Source of the DNA: Cannabis sativa | Lineage: Eukaryota; Streptophyta; Magnoliopsida; Rosales; Cannabaceae | Length of the DNA: 64,000 nucleotides | NCBI RefSeq assembly: GCF_029168945.1 | Contig: NC_083601.1 | Coordinates: 19,992,160-20,056,159, forward strand | Reading direction: 5' to 3' | Part shown: piece after piece, positions 1 through 10,385 of the stretch | Layout of the letters: every line of letters begins with the position of its first letter | How positions within the stretch are numbered: the stretch's first letter is position 1 | Made by a program: the position numbers and the translations under genes | Notes under the pieces: model-generated | Told to the model about the DNA's origin: nothing | Database searches by the model: none | Seen by the model: only the letters and a program-made list of their open reading frames with translations

Positions 1-1327
1 TGTGTTTGGTAAAATTTAAAAAACAACTTTTTCAAAAATTTAAGTGAAATTTATAGCTTTTAGGAAAAGTTGGCCCACCCTAGCTTTGGGATTTTAGCTT
101 TTAAGGAAAGCTACAATTTTGGTTTAATGAATTTTTCACTTCACCCAATTGCCCTCATTTAATTTTAAAATTCCCCATTTACCAATTAATTTTAGGGCTT
201 CTTACATTCTTTCAATCCCATTCTTATTCAAAAAAAAAAAAATCCTTCTCTGATCAAAAACTACTCAACAATCATCTTATTATTATTAGTAGTAGTAGTA
301 AAAGTCTAATTTATTATTTTATTATATAAATATTTAAAAGAATTAAATATTATAAGAAAAAAATTATCGTAATTTATAATATAATAAATAATACTTATAA
401 ATATATTAATATGTATAAAATTATTTAAATAAATTAGATAACAAATGTCATACCTATTTTAGTAATTATATATTTAACAGCTATTTAATCATTTAGCTTA
501 CCAATGGCCCGTTTGGCACAGCTTTTGGAAAAATTAAAAGCTGCTTTTTGAAAAGGTTGTGATAAAAATGTGTTTGGTAAGTAGTGAAAAAAATAGTTTT
601 TTAAAGAATTTTTGGAGAAGCTACATCTAAAAGCTAAAGCTGTTCCAACCCAACTTTTAGAAAAACAGTTTGGATTAAAATGCTATAATGATTTTTTTGT
701 ACTAAAACCATATTTACTTATTTATTATATATTAAAAAATAAAAAATTTAAAATAAACTAATAATAATAAAATAAATAATTATTAAATCTCTTATTTTTT
801 AAAAAAAGATAATAATTTATATTTTATTTTAATATTAACAAACAACACCTACCTATAATTTTTCTTATATACTTTAGTTTTTATTTTTTTTACATTTGAT
901 AAAAGTAATTTATATTTTATCAAATGTATATAAATTTATATTTGAAAAAAAAAATTAAAAATATATATAAAAAATAAAATATTACATAAAATAAATTTTT
1001 ACATATTTGTGATTATAATAAACTAGAGTATAACATTATCATTATCATTATATTAGATTTTAATAACTCACAATACTTTAAAATTTATAATTTACCAAAC
1101 ACTCAGCTCAACTTTTTTCCACAGCTCTGCTACAGCTACTTTTTCCTACAGGACAGCTATGCCAAACCGACCCCAAACACTTATATACAACTTTTTACTC
1201 ACAGCTGTTTTAAAATTATATTTACCAAACACTCAGTAGTTTTTTCTCACAGCACAGCTACAACTGTTTTTCTCACAGCACAGCTACAGCTGCTTTTTCC
1301 CACAGCACAGCTGTGCCAAACTGGCCC
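1..1327. mobile_element. PIF/Harbinger-like MITE, outer copy, left end outside window
   Basis: The right end (about 1180-1327) is rich in CACAGCACAGCTACAGCTG and stops at GTGCCAAACTGGCCC, followed by TTA, the target usual for PIF/Harbinger elements. The first bases (TGTGTTTGGTAAAATTTAAA) match an internal stretch near 34927 of a related copy, so roughly 65 bp of the left end lie before the window. It has no coding capacity. A second copy of the same superfamily interrupts it at 505-1173. The family call rests on the termini and the 3-bp target, not on any transposase. Confidence 0.7.
505..1173. mobile_element. PIF/Harbinger-like MITE nested in the outer copy
   Basis: This 669-bp element starts TGGCCCGTTTGGCACAGC and ends GCTATGCCAAACCGACCC, which are imperfect terminal inverted repeats. 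It is flanked by CAA at 502-504 and 1174-1176. Removing it rejoins the outer element as CTTACCAAACACTTATA, which matches the uninterrupted related copy near 35405. The interior is AT-rich and non-coding. Confidence 0.75.
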
Positions 1328-1330
1328 TTA

Positions 1331-1671
1331 ATTTGTTAGAGTGTTTATAAGAAATAATCTTATTTAAATAACAATATTGTGTATCTTAATGAGTTTGGTA
1401 TTTTTTTTAAGGATAAATACTCATTTGACATTGTATATTTTATTGAAAAAACATATATGTTTCTGATAAAACTTATTTGGCATTTTGTATTTTGTATTTT
1501 AAAATTATATTTACTACCGTTAAATCAAATTTAGTAATAAATTTTATCAAGATGACTATTATGCATTTGATTATAGGTACTTAGATAATTAATTTTAAAA
1601 TAAAATTAAAAAGCCATGTAATTAAGAGCAATTTGATCATATTTATAATTCTTTTATTAATCTTGAGTTGA
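1331..1671. other. AT-rich intergenic stretch
   Basis: There is no coding signal, repeat boundary or RNA gene that I can support here. It separates the MITE pair from the LINE remnant. Confidence 0.5.
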
Positions 1672-2112
1672 GTGCATTTTTTTTTTTTTATCAAACTCAT
1701 GATATTAGATAAATATTATCAAATTGCAAGGGATCATGTTGGCAAGGTGATCTGGGTGGTTACTTCTAAGATGGACTTTTCCAGTGCTCTCTGTGGGGAA
1801 GCAATGGCGTGTTGTCTGGCCCTTCAGGAAGCAAAAGTTCGAGGTGTCAAGTATCTTATTCTGGAGAGTGATTCGAGGGTGGTGATCAATGCTCTTAATG
1901 GGAAGGAGTCCCGGTGGGAGCTTGATAACTTCGTCTCCTTTTGTAAAATCACCTCCCCTTTCTCTATTGGTTGTATGTTTGATTATGTTAGTAGACGCTG
2001 TAATTTTATGGCCCATAATGTGGCTAAGTGGGCGTTTTCTCATCAGAGGTTTGGCATTGTGCCTCTATCCTCTTTGCCCGAAACTATACTTTGTAATGAC
2101 CGTGAGGTCTGA
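1672..2112 (+). pseudogene. LINE RNase H domain remnant (C-terminal end of ORF2)
   Basis: The 146-codon frame reads as a plant LINE-type RNase H domain (the RVT_3 type found at the C-terminus of non-LTR retrotransposon ORF2). Recognisable parts are RDHVGKVIWV near the start of the fold, GEAMACCLALQEA with the acidic helix residue, LESDSRVVINAL with the second acidic site, and a C-terminal FMAHNVAKWA segment. The first strand of the fold is missing, so homology starts near 1725 and the first methionine is arbitrary. No endonuclease or reverse transcriptase lies upstream, as expected for a 5'-truncated LINE. A poly(A) run at 2149-2167 closes it. A captured host RNase H gene is less likely given that tail. 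Confidence 0.75.
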
Positions 2113-2167
2113 CAATTTTATCAATCTATCGCACGTACGCTTTTCTTCAAAAAAAAAAAAAAAAAAA
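1672..2167 (+). mobile_element. 5'-truncated LINE ending in poly(A)
   Basis: It consists of the RNase H remnant, a short 3' UTR and 19 adenines at 2149-2167. Structure and polarity fit target-primed reverse transcription with 5' truncation. I could not define a target-site duplication. Confidence 0.65.
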
Positions 2168-2458
2168 CTTATATTTGGACAAAACAAATTCTACGAAAAG
2201 AGTAACCAAATTTTTTAACTTTTGATAATAAAGCGCGTCATAACATTGTTAACTAGACTAAACCATAAACTTACTGGGTACCTTTTGGTTAATACGCTAT
2301 TTCCTAATTCAATAAATAATTAAATGATCTTTTCTTTCTCTTGTTCTTCTTATGGCTCTATTTCTTATTATAATTTATTTTTTTCTAAGGAGTAAGCTAA
2401 TACTCAAAGTTTGAAAAATTTAAATACAATTCTCTATTTTTTTTTTTTGAGAGAATAC

Positions 2459-2776
2459 GAGCATGTTTGGTATTTTTTTCTGTTTTTTGTTTTAAAAAAT
2501 TGTTTTTAGAAATGAGAACAAAAAATAGTTTTTGAAGTTTTTAAACACAAGTCACGTTTGGCTAGTGATTTTTAAAAACAATATTGACCAAAAGTGAATT
2601 AGTTTTTAAAACAGAAAACAACATTTTGTTGTTTTCAAAATTCTTGTTTTTTGTAACTTTGTTATCTGAAAACTGTTTTTAAAAAACAAGGCCAAACAAG
2701 CCAAATTATTTTTAAAAATAATTTTCTGTTTTTAAAAACAAACAACAATTTTTTAGTTATGATGCCAAACATGCAC
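2459..2776. mobile_element. 318-bp MITE, TIR GAGCATGTTTGG, TSD TAC
   Basis: It starts GAGCATGTTTGGTA and ends TGCCAAACATGCAC, which are inverted repeats with two mismatches, and is flanked by TAC at 2456-2458 and 2777-2779. The interior is T/A-rich with many TTTTTAAAAACA runs and no ORF. The 3-bp target suggests the PIF/Harbinger superfamily, though TAC is not the canonical TWA target. Confidence 0.7.
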
Positions 2777-2779
2777 TAC

Positions 2780-3217
2780 AATTCTCTATTTAATTAAGGA
2801 GGATTGATACTTTCATTATTTTCTCATTCAATGAAATTGCCACCACGTTTTTTCAAAAGAAAAAAGAAAAGAGAAAGAAAAATTACATAAATAAAGGAAT
2901 AATTACATAAGATACTATTTTTTTAAAAAAAAAAAATTATATTTTTACGTTTAAAGATTTTTTTTTTTACATTTTTACAGTTTTCTTTAAAAACAACAGG
3001 AAACTACATAAAAGTAACATGAAAATAATATTTAAACAATAACAAAAAATAACATACAAATAATAAAAAATCAACAATACATTAACAAGAGTGCAATATA
3101 AAAAGACTGTATTTTCTGTAAATAAAATTAAAAAAATTGTAAAAATATTTAAAATTTCATCAAACTGCATTTTTATAATATTTTTTATTGTTTTTGTGTA
3201 TTTGCGAAATAATTGCA
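2780..3217. other. AT-rich spacer with degenerate repeat
   Basis: It carries A/T homopolymers. TTACATAAATAAAGG near 2884 echoes the sequence just before the Mutator-like element at 3226, which suggests a decayed relative of that element's end. No gene is seen. Confidence 0.35.
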
Positions 3218-3572
3218 TAAATAAAGGGAAACTTACAAAAATACTGTTTTTTTATCAAATATTTTCAAAAATACTGGGACACAGCAAACTTTACATTTTT
3301 ACTGTCCAAGCCCATTTTTATTTCTTTTATACTGCCCAGCCCCAATATATTTACTTTTATACTGTAAACAATAACAAAACACAAACGACACCTCTCCTTC
3401 GTGGTTGGGAACAGACAAATCAACACTGGAATCTTTGAAACACCAGGAAAAAACTATAAAATCTCGCAAAGAGAAACAATTACTAAATCAACAACAAATT
3501 ATTGTTTTGTAGTGTTATTTTACTATTGTTTTAATATGAAAAAAATGCCACGTAAATGAAATATTGTGAAAA

Positions 3573-4094
3573 ATGACAGGATATGGAATCTATACCAATT
3601 CTCATAAAGAGCAATGGACAATGGGGAAAAAACATAATTATTTCAAGAGAATGTGGCAATGCTCGAAAACAACACAACAAATACTTGAAAACAACATAGC
3701 AACAACAGAATCATACACATTGGAACACCAATTAGAAGAAGGAGGAGAGTCAGAAACAAGAGAATTTGAAAACGAAAAATTTGACATAGTTGACTATGAG
3801 AACCTTGTTGCTGAAAAAATGGTAGAAAAACTTGAAAACAACAGTAAAAAACTAGATCCAGAATTCGACATGAACAACGCGAATCTAATAACAGACAAAC
3901 ATCACCCAGAAGTAGAAAAAAGTCAGGCATACAAGGACAAGGAAACTCTGAAGAATTTCCTCAGCTACTACGCACAACCAAAGCGGAGGAAAAACACCCA
4001 CTGGAGGAAGGAGTATAGCCAATATTACTTCAATCAAAGTTTCTTAACCCATGATATGTATAAAAGTTGTATAATTGTAAACATCTATTTTTAG
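3573..4094 (+). CDS. Putative MULE-encoded protein, possible remnant of a transposase N-terminus
   Basis: This is a 173-residue frame near the left end of the Mutator-like element. It is highly charged (many Glu, Lys and Asn). Residues about 112-131 (VEKSQAYKDKETLKNFLSYY) resemble the start of the plant MuDR N-terminal domain, where a hydrophobic segment precedes a KE-L-LSYYA helix. The CCHC finger and DDE catalytic core of a MURA transposase are absent; after about residue 132 the sequence turns basic and then unrelated. It is therefore either an exon fragment or a decayed gene. The assignment is inferred from position and this short resemblance only. Searching the protein against MURA transposases would decide it. 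Confidence 0.4.
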   Translation: MTGYGIYTNSHKEQWTMGKKHNYFKRMWQCSKTTQQILENNIATTESYTLEHQLEEGGESETREFENEKFDIVDYENLVAEKMVEKLENNSKKLDPEFDMNNANLITDKHHPEVEKSQAYKDKETLKNFLSYYAQPKRRKNTHWRKEYSQYYFNQSFLTHDMYKSCIIVNIYF

Positions 4095-4497
4095 AACAAA
4101 ATGAAATAGGTGTCTCTTAGATGAGCCTTTTGGTGCCACGTAGGAGGATGATCTTACACGTGTACAAGATGATAGTCAACATTCATTTAGATTCTTTATA
4201 TACATAATATATATTATCAAGGACCACCTAGAAGTAAAGTAGTCTCTATCTTTATTGCATTTCCGACACGTGTAACCAATTAGGACGTTCCATCAATATT
4301 TTATACAGGATGACAAACTCTCCAGTGAGAGCCATGATTACATGAAGTTATAGTTTGGAATTTTGCTTCACATGGATAAGGATATTGGTCCCTAACTTCA
4401 GTGCCAAACGGGCTTGCAAACATCTAAGGGTATTATTACAAGAGAATTGAAGTAATAGACTGACTTTCTCTTCTTCTTCTTCCATTTCTTTTAATAT

Positions 4498-4842
4498 TTG
4501 AACATAGTACTTGAACATGAAGAGCAGCAAACTCTCCAGTGAAAATGGCTATAACCAGAAGTTACTACTCTAGAATGGTAGTATCCTGACCGGGTGTACT
4601 TAGATTCCCAATTCTAAAAAAATAAAAGAAAACACTACTAAAAAAATACTACAATAACACCAAAAAATTTGAACATAGTACTTGAAAATGAAGAGCAGCA
4701 AACTCTCCAGTGATATTGGCTATAACCATAAGTTACTACTCTAGAATGGTAGTATTCTGATCGGGTGTACTTAATTTCTCAATCCTAAAAAAAAATAAAA
4801 GAAAACACTACTAAAAAAATACTACAATAACACCAAAAAATT
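4498..4842. repeat. Direct tandem duplication, unit about 171 bp
   Basis: The first unit (about 4498-4669) and second (about 4669-4842) both start GAACATAGTACTTGAA and run through AGAGCAGCAAACTCTCCAGTG and AACACTACTAAAAAAATACT, with about a dozen differences. A shorter related piece (CAAACTCTCCAGTGAGA) lies at 4314-4330. It sits between the two ORFs of the Mutator-like element and has no coding signal. Confidence 0.85.
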
Positions 4843-5150
4843 AAAGAATGACAAAAACAAGCATAAAAAAAATAGAACAAAAATAAATGAAATCACACAC
4901 CTCTACAACCCTTTTCCCAATTATTTCCTCAACCACATATGTTGATTGCACAATCTTTACTAGGGATTTACCCTTTCCCTAAATTTAAGAAAACAAAACC
5001 AAAACAACAACAATGCACAACATGAAAAAAATAGAAAATCATAGAATAAAAGAAACAAAAAAATCAACATGCAAAATGAGAACCCCAAATGATTTACAGA
5101 GAAATGAACAATACAATGAAAATGTAAAAAAAACCTAAAACAACACAAGA

Positions 5151-5432
5151 TCAATACGAAAATACCTTCACAGATTTAGGAGACTTCACAAACTCAGTCT
5201 CCAACTCAAAATCAAAGTCCAAGTTCTCCACAACAGTTCGAGGACGTTTTCCTCGAGTGTTCTTGGAAGTTCCAGCAGGTAGTTTTCTTTTAGGGGCAAC
5301 AGGAGAAGTAGGGCTAGGAGGATTATCTTTCAAATTATTCTTACCTATTGTTGGTTTGGGTTTCATTTTCTGGGGTTGTTTTAGGGAATTTTTAGCAATA
5401 GGGGATGATGAGGATGAACGTGTAATTGCCAT
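5151..5432 (-). CDS. Hypothetical basic protein, probable first exon inside the MULE
   Basis: The 93-codon frame starts MAITRSSSSSP and is rich in Lys, Pro and Ser, with a basic cluster PKRKLP then RGKRPR that resembles a nuclear localisation signal, followed by an acidic patch (DFDFELETEF). At its 3' end the minus strand reads GTGAAG/GTATTTTCG, a good splice donor, with GTGTTGTTTTAG as a possible acceptor about 30 bp on, so this may be exon 1 of a longer gene. Basic N-termini of this kind precede Ulp1-type or other accessory ORFs in some plant Mutator elements, but no protease or transposase motif is visible here. It faces away from the other ORF, with its start near the right end of the element. 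Confidence 0.4.
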   Translation of the reverse strand: MAITRSSSSSPIAKNSLKQPQKMKPKPTIGKNNLKDNPPSPTSPVAPKRKLPAGTSKNTRGKRPRTVVENLDFDFELETEFVKSPKSVKVFSY

Positions 5433-5927
5433 TTAGATTGAGGAGGAGTAGTATTATATAGAGAAAAAGGAACAAAAAATGGGGGAAAATTAAGAGGGAA
5501 ACTTGAGAAGAAAATGTAATAACTGAAAATTTTTGAAAAGAAATATCAAACTACCGATATGTGGAAGAAGAAGAAGATAAACAAGGATTATGGGAGTGGA
5601 TTTATGGTAATGATTATATAATCTTTAAAATATTTGAAAATAATTTATAAAAATAATAAAACCTAAAAAAGATAAAAAAAAAATGTCACAAAAAGTGACA
5701 CAACACGTCAAATCATCACTTTTTAAAGCACTATTTTTTTTAAAAAATGTAGAGGCTAAACCCTATGAAGACACTTATAAGCAATATAATATATACAAAC
5801 CTACAACTAATGGCAGTGTACTACCGAATTAAAAAAAAAACAGTAAAAACGTAAATGTAAGCGTGTCACAGTATTTTTATAATAAATGGATAAAAGTTAG
5901 TACATAATCTAAATTTCCCTAAATAAA

Positions 5928-6177
5928 CGCATCACATTCATTGATAACACAAGGCGATAGTCTTATGATTGTTAATGTCTAACAATTCAACAACGGCCCA
6001 AGATTATAGAGATTCCAAAGGCTATGGGCCTAGTTACAGCAGTGGTTTTAGTCCATACAAATGTGAGCATCCACACTTCAATATGGTTGTCGACCCAATT
6101 GAACAATTTTTATAAATATAGAAATTAAGATAGTAAATGTCCTTTTTTATAAACATTTAGTAAAATAGCCATTTAGA
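5928..6177. other. Intergenic spacer
   Basis: This is a unique-looking stretch with two plant GGCCCA/TGGGCC-type hexamers (GGCCCA near 5995 and TGGGCC near 6026) but no ORF. AGTAAATGTCC near 6133 has a weak inverted counterpart near 28850, which could mark one more, older element around the nest. Confidence 0.3.
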
Positions 6178-6483
6178 TAAAAATTGGGGAGTTATATTTA
6201 CACCCCATAAAATTATAAATACACTCTATTATTAAAAAAAATATAAACTTAAATAATTTTTAAAAATTACTCTTAATATTTTTTTAAAATTTTTTCCTCA
6301 CATTATTTTATGTTAATTTCAATACTTATTTTGATTTTATTTTTATAATTTTTTCTAACTCATGTATATATTTTTTATTTTTTTTTAAGAAAATTTCATA
6401 TAATTTTTTTGTCATAATTTTTAAAATGTAATTTAATTTTGTTTGATAGGTATATTTTTTAAGAATATAAATTGAAAGAAAAA

Positions 6484-8823
6484 TGTAAAGACCGCTTAGT
6501 TTAATTTGGAAATTAGCAGTTATCATGTTTAATTATAAAAATTATTTATAGCTATTTAAATAATTATTTATACTGTTATTATTGAATTCTGAAATGCATT
6601 TTATGTCATTTAGTAGTTTTCATAATTTTGCATTTCCAGTGCCCGGTAACATGGAACTCGGTGTTTGGCTCAGTAAAATCACAACTTAGTATGTTAGTAT
6701 TGTGGGACGGTTTATTAGACATTGGGAATGTCGGGATTGGCCGGGAATTTAGAAATTCCCAAAATACCCCTTTAATGTTATTTATGTGATTTTAGTGTGA
6801 AGGGGCAAAATGGTCATTTTGTCCCATTGCTAGTTTGTCCTTTAGTGGACTTAATTTTGGAAAATATGTGTTTATTAATGTTATATGTTGGCTAAAATAA
6901 ATAAGTGAAATCCTTTATTTTTATTTTACAAAGTTTCAAAAAATTACAAAGTTAGAAAAAATTTCAAAGGAAAAGCCATTTCTCTCTAGCTTCTCTCTCT
7001 CTTTCGGCCTCTTGGTGCAGCAAGGAACTTTGGATTTTTCCTTGTGATTTCAACTCTTTTTGGTGTTCAAATCAAGCTAGGTTTGCTTCTAATCATTTCT
7101 TCTTAAAGTTTGTTGAATTTTGTTGAAAAATGGTGTAATGCATGCTTAGTTTAGGTTGTTATTCTTTCTTGTGATTTGTTGTGATTTACAGAGGATTAAT
7201 CTTGTTATTTTAAGTAGATTAAAGCTAGTTTAATGCATGATATTTGCTTTGATTCAAGATTGGAAGTTTTAGCTCAAAGTTTAGTTTTCAAAGAGAATTT
7301 TCGAAATTTGTTGCTGTGATTGTTGCATGAGTTAGAGTTTGATTTCTGCAGTTTTAATATGTTGAAATATGTTGATTTATGCATGTTTTAGTGGCTGTTT
7401 GGAGGGATTAGTCAAGTTTTGAGTTTTGAACTCAATCTTGAACCTCCAATGGTGATTTTTGATTCTATGAATTCTGGGTGGTTTTGTTGCTTTAGAAATG
7501 TTATTTGGGTCATTTAGAACGGGTCTGGATGTTTTGGTATTGTTTGGATTGGATTTGAGCATTGTGTGAATTTTTGAAAAATTCCTGCGAGGAACCGAAT
7601 ACAGTTGTGCATCGGAATTCGGATGGAGTTTTGAAAATTTCTAGGCAAAATTAGGTTGGACAACCGGTCTGCCGGTTGGGTGATTTTCAGAAACCCTAGT
7701 TTTCCTCATTTTTATGTTATTTGGGGTATTGCCATGCTTTTTATCGATAGGGAAACTTTTAGTTCCTAATTTAAGTCCCCGAGAAGTGATTTAGCGTGTC
7801 ACTTATAGTGTTGTGATTTTTATGGTTTAGGAGCACATGTCCGCCATGTGATTAGTTCAGTCAGTTGGCCAAGCACACCCGAATTCGGAATTGAGGTAAG
7901 ATTAGTATAACAGTATGCATATATAGATTACATGTTTAGCGTGCATGTTAGGAAGACTGTTAGATTACATTAGATATGCATGTTGGCTTCGAACCATCAT
8001 TGTGTCACATCGGTACAGTGTAGAGTATGACTAGCAGTGGAGTATGACCGGTTTGACCGAGTATAGCCGACACTTGTATCACATCAAGACAGTAGAGTAT
8101 GACTATTTGGAGTATGACTAGTGTGCCGAGTATAGGCCGATACTTAGGTTGGTGGTTCCGTACTATTTGACGTATCACATCGGTACGGTGGAGTATGACT
8201 AGCAGTTGGAGTATGACCGGTTGTGACCGAGTATAGTGAAATCTTGTAACACATCGGTACAGGCTAGAGTATGACTAGCAGCTGGAGTATGACCAGTTCG
8301 ACCGAGTATAGGCTATTACTTGTCGTTAGTACCGTCCGTATGAACGTTCAGGACTCAGTATCGTATTGGACACGACAGTTAGGGTTATGGTCAGGGGTAT
8401 GGGCGTCTGATCATGACTCGGGATTTATGTATGATTATTATTATGCTTTTCTTACTGAGTCTGTCGACTCACAGTGCTATGTTTATGTGTAGGTAAGGGC
8501 AAGACTAAGGCTGATGGACCGTGAGAGCGAGCCGGTGAAGATTGTACATGTCGGGCGGTTAGGTCTGGAGCGTACGATCATCGGGACAGCAAGGCTATTT
8601 TTGTAATTAGTCGCTAGGCGACAAGTATTTTGTATAGACAGTAAACTTTTGTAAATAGTTTTGTAATCGGGATCCTGAGTATTTTGTATAAATATTTATA
8701 AGTTTAATTAAAAAGCAAAAATTTTAATTAATCACGTTTTCCATAAACCTCGTTGATTAGCAACGAGCTGCATAGTATGTTTTAAAAATCACATAATACG
8801 CCTTTGCTAGTTAGGGTGTTACA
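6484..8823 (+). repeat. 5' LTR of the Gypsy element
   Basis: This 2,340-bp LTR starts TGTAAAGACCGCTTAG and ends GTTAGGGTGTTACA. It keeps the uninterrupted CTCTTGGTGCAGCAAGG site (around 7012) where the 3' LTR carries a MITE. It also has about 48 bp (around 7595-7655) that the 3' LTR lacks. Confidence 0.93.
8005..8310 (+). repeat. Tandem repeats inside the 5' LTR
   Basis: Four degenerate units of roughly 75-90 bp are built on CACATCGGTACAG, GAGTATGACTAGCAG, GGAGTATGACC and CCGAGTATAGGC. The same array, better conserved, lies in the 3' LTR at about 26764-27080. Confidence 0.8.
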
Positions 8824-8826
8824 ATT

Positions 8827-8840
8827 TGGTATCAGAGCCA
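8827..8840 (+). other. Primer-binding site, initiator tRNA-Met
   Basis: TGGTATCAGAGCCA lies three bases after the LTR end. It is the standard plant complement to the 3' end of initiator methionine tRNA, used to prime minus-strand synthesis. Confidence 0.92.
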
Positions 8841-9104
8841 CCAGGTTGTCTTCCGAAGATCGTCACGACATGTACAATCATCATCAGCAGTTAGCTCGTT
8901 CTACGGTTCAGTAAGCTTTTATTGCTTTAGTAGTTTATTTAATTTTTATGAAATAAGAAAAGCCTGATAGGAAGCATGTTAGTAGCCTGATAGTAGAATA
9001 GGCGCATGTTTTGTTTTTAATTTCCAAATTAAGCGGCATTAGTAAGCTCTCCTTGAACATGACCTGATATGCCAACTCTTGGTTTCGCAGGCGGTTCCGA
9101 CTAG

Positions 9105-10385
9105 ATGGACGCCAGGCGGAAAACCAGGAGCCAGGGCAATTCAGTAGGGTCGAATCAGGGATAGGGAGCTCAGTTTCCCCCGCAAGCTAGGGGCCGAGGT
9201 AGAGGTCCCAGGGGCAGGGCTCGTGGTCGGGGTGATGAGAACCCGCCACAGGCTGCAGCGCCCAAGGCCGATCGGGAGGCCGAGTGGGAAATTAGGTTTG
9301 CTGAAATGCAAGCCAGAATTGAAAAGCAAGATCTAGAAATTCAAAGATTGAGGCAGCAGGGGGCTCCTGCAGTGCCTGTGCCAGAAGTTCCAGTGGCACC
9401 CGCCCCTACTGCTCAGGCCGAATTGGTAGTAGCGGCAAACAGAATGGAACCTTTGTATGAAAGGTTTCGGAAGCAAGCACTTTCGGTCTTTCTGGGAGGT
9501 CCAGATGTGATGAAGGCCGAACAGTGGCTAACGGTGATCACCATAATTCTGAATTTTATGGGTGTCGCCGGGAATGACAGAGTGGTGTGTGCCACCTTCC
9601 AGTTCCAAGAAGACGCTCTTGTCTGGTGGGACATGGTGTCTCAGATCCATGACGTCACTACCATGACCTGGGAAAGGTTCCAGGAACTCTTTAACGCCAA
9701 GTATTATAACGAGGCGGTCAGAAGCGCCAAGAGGAAAGAGTTCACCCACCTGACCCAACGGGAGAATATGAGCGTGACAGAGTATACTACTCAGTTCGAC
9801 CGGTTGGCGAGGTTAGCCTCGGGAATAGTGCCAACCGACTTCAGCAAAAAGGAGAAGTATCTGGACGGGTTAAATGTGAAGATCAAACACGACTTGATGA
9901 TCACCACCGATGACAAGACCACCTATGCTGAGATGGTGGAGAAGGCACTGCGAGCTGAGGGCGCAGTTGGATGTATGTCGGAGTCAGCTAGTACTCCAGC
10001 GACTGGCGGGGCTCCTACCCCTCCTGCATCAGGCTTTAGCAGGGGGAGTAGTGGTTCGGCCATGGACCAGAAGAGGAGAACATCCACTGCATCCGGTGGC
10101 TCGAGTCAGAACAAGAGGTTCCGGGGGAACCAGAGTAGAGGTAGTCGTCATAGTGGTCTTGAGACCCGGTTTTCTTATCCTGAGTGCCCCAATTACAAAA
10201 GGCACCATCAGGGTGAGTGCAAAGGTCAGGGATGCTTTCACTGTGGCATGCCCAGACACTTCAAGAGGGATTGTCCCCAGCTCCGATCAGAGGCACCGAG
10301 GGCTCCGGTGAGACCCACTCCAGCTAGGGTGTTCGCCATCACTCAGGCTGATGCAGATGCCAGCCCTTTAGTTGTAACAGGTTAG
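9105..10385 (+). pseudogene. gag: Gypsy gag (capsid-nucleocapsid), nonsense mutations
   Basis: Gag forms the particle in which reverse transcription occurs. The likely start is ATG 9105 (MDARRKTRSQGN), but TAG at 9162 stops it after 19 codons; from there the frame is open to 10383. After a basic RGRGRG-rich region and a coiled segment (QARIEKQDLEIQRLRQQ) comes the retrotransposon gag domain, with AEQWLTVI and the WWDMV to WERFQELFNAKYY stretch. The CCHC zinc knuckle (CFHCGMPRHFKRDC) lies at 10233-10274. The closing TAG at 10383 is in the same frame as pol, where related elements read straight through, so it is probably a second nonsense mutation and not a designed stop. Confidence 0.9.

Larger units (their letters stand above)
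3226..5919. mobile_element. Mutator-like element (2.7 kb), TSD TAAATAAA
   Basis: The left end GGGAAACTTACAAAAATACTG and the right end, read in reverse (AATACTGTGACACGCTTACA), share an imperfect inverted repeat of roughly 90 bp including ACATTTTTACTG-like segments. The outermost bases are GGGAAA and TTTCCC. Identical 8-bp repeats TAAATAAA flank it at 3218-3225 and 5920-5927. It contains one short ORF on each strand and an internal tandem duplication. Mutator targets are usually 9 bp, so a hAT assignment cannot be excluded from the duplication alone; the long degenerate TIR favours Mutator. Confidence 0.65.

Noticed and set aside
8271..8492. Plus-strand frame also present at 27039
   Set aside because: It falls in the two Gypsy LTRs across the tandem repeats and has no protein-like features.
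8827..8840. tRNA-Met gene
   Set aside because: Only the primer-binding complement of the tRNA 3' end is present, not a tRNA.
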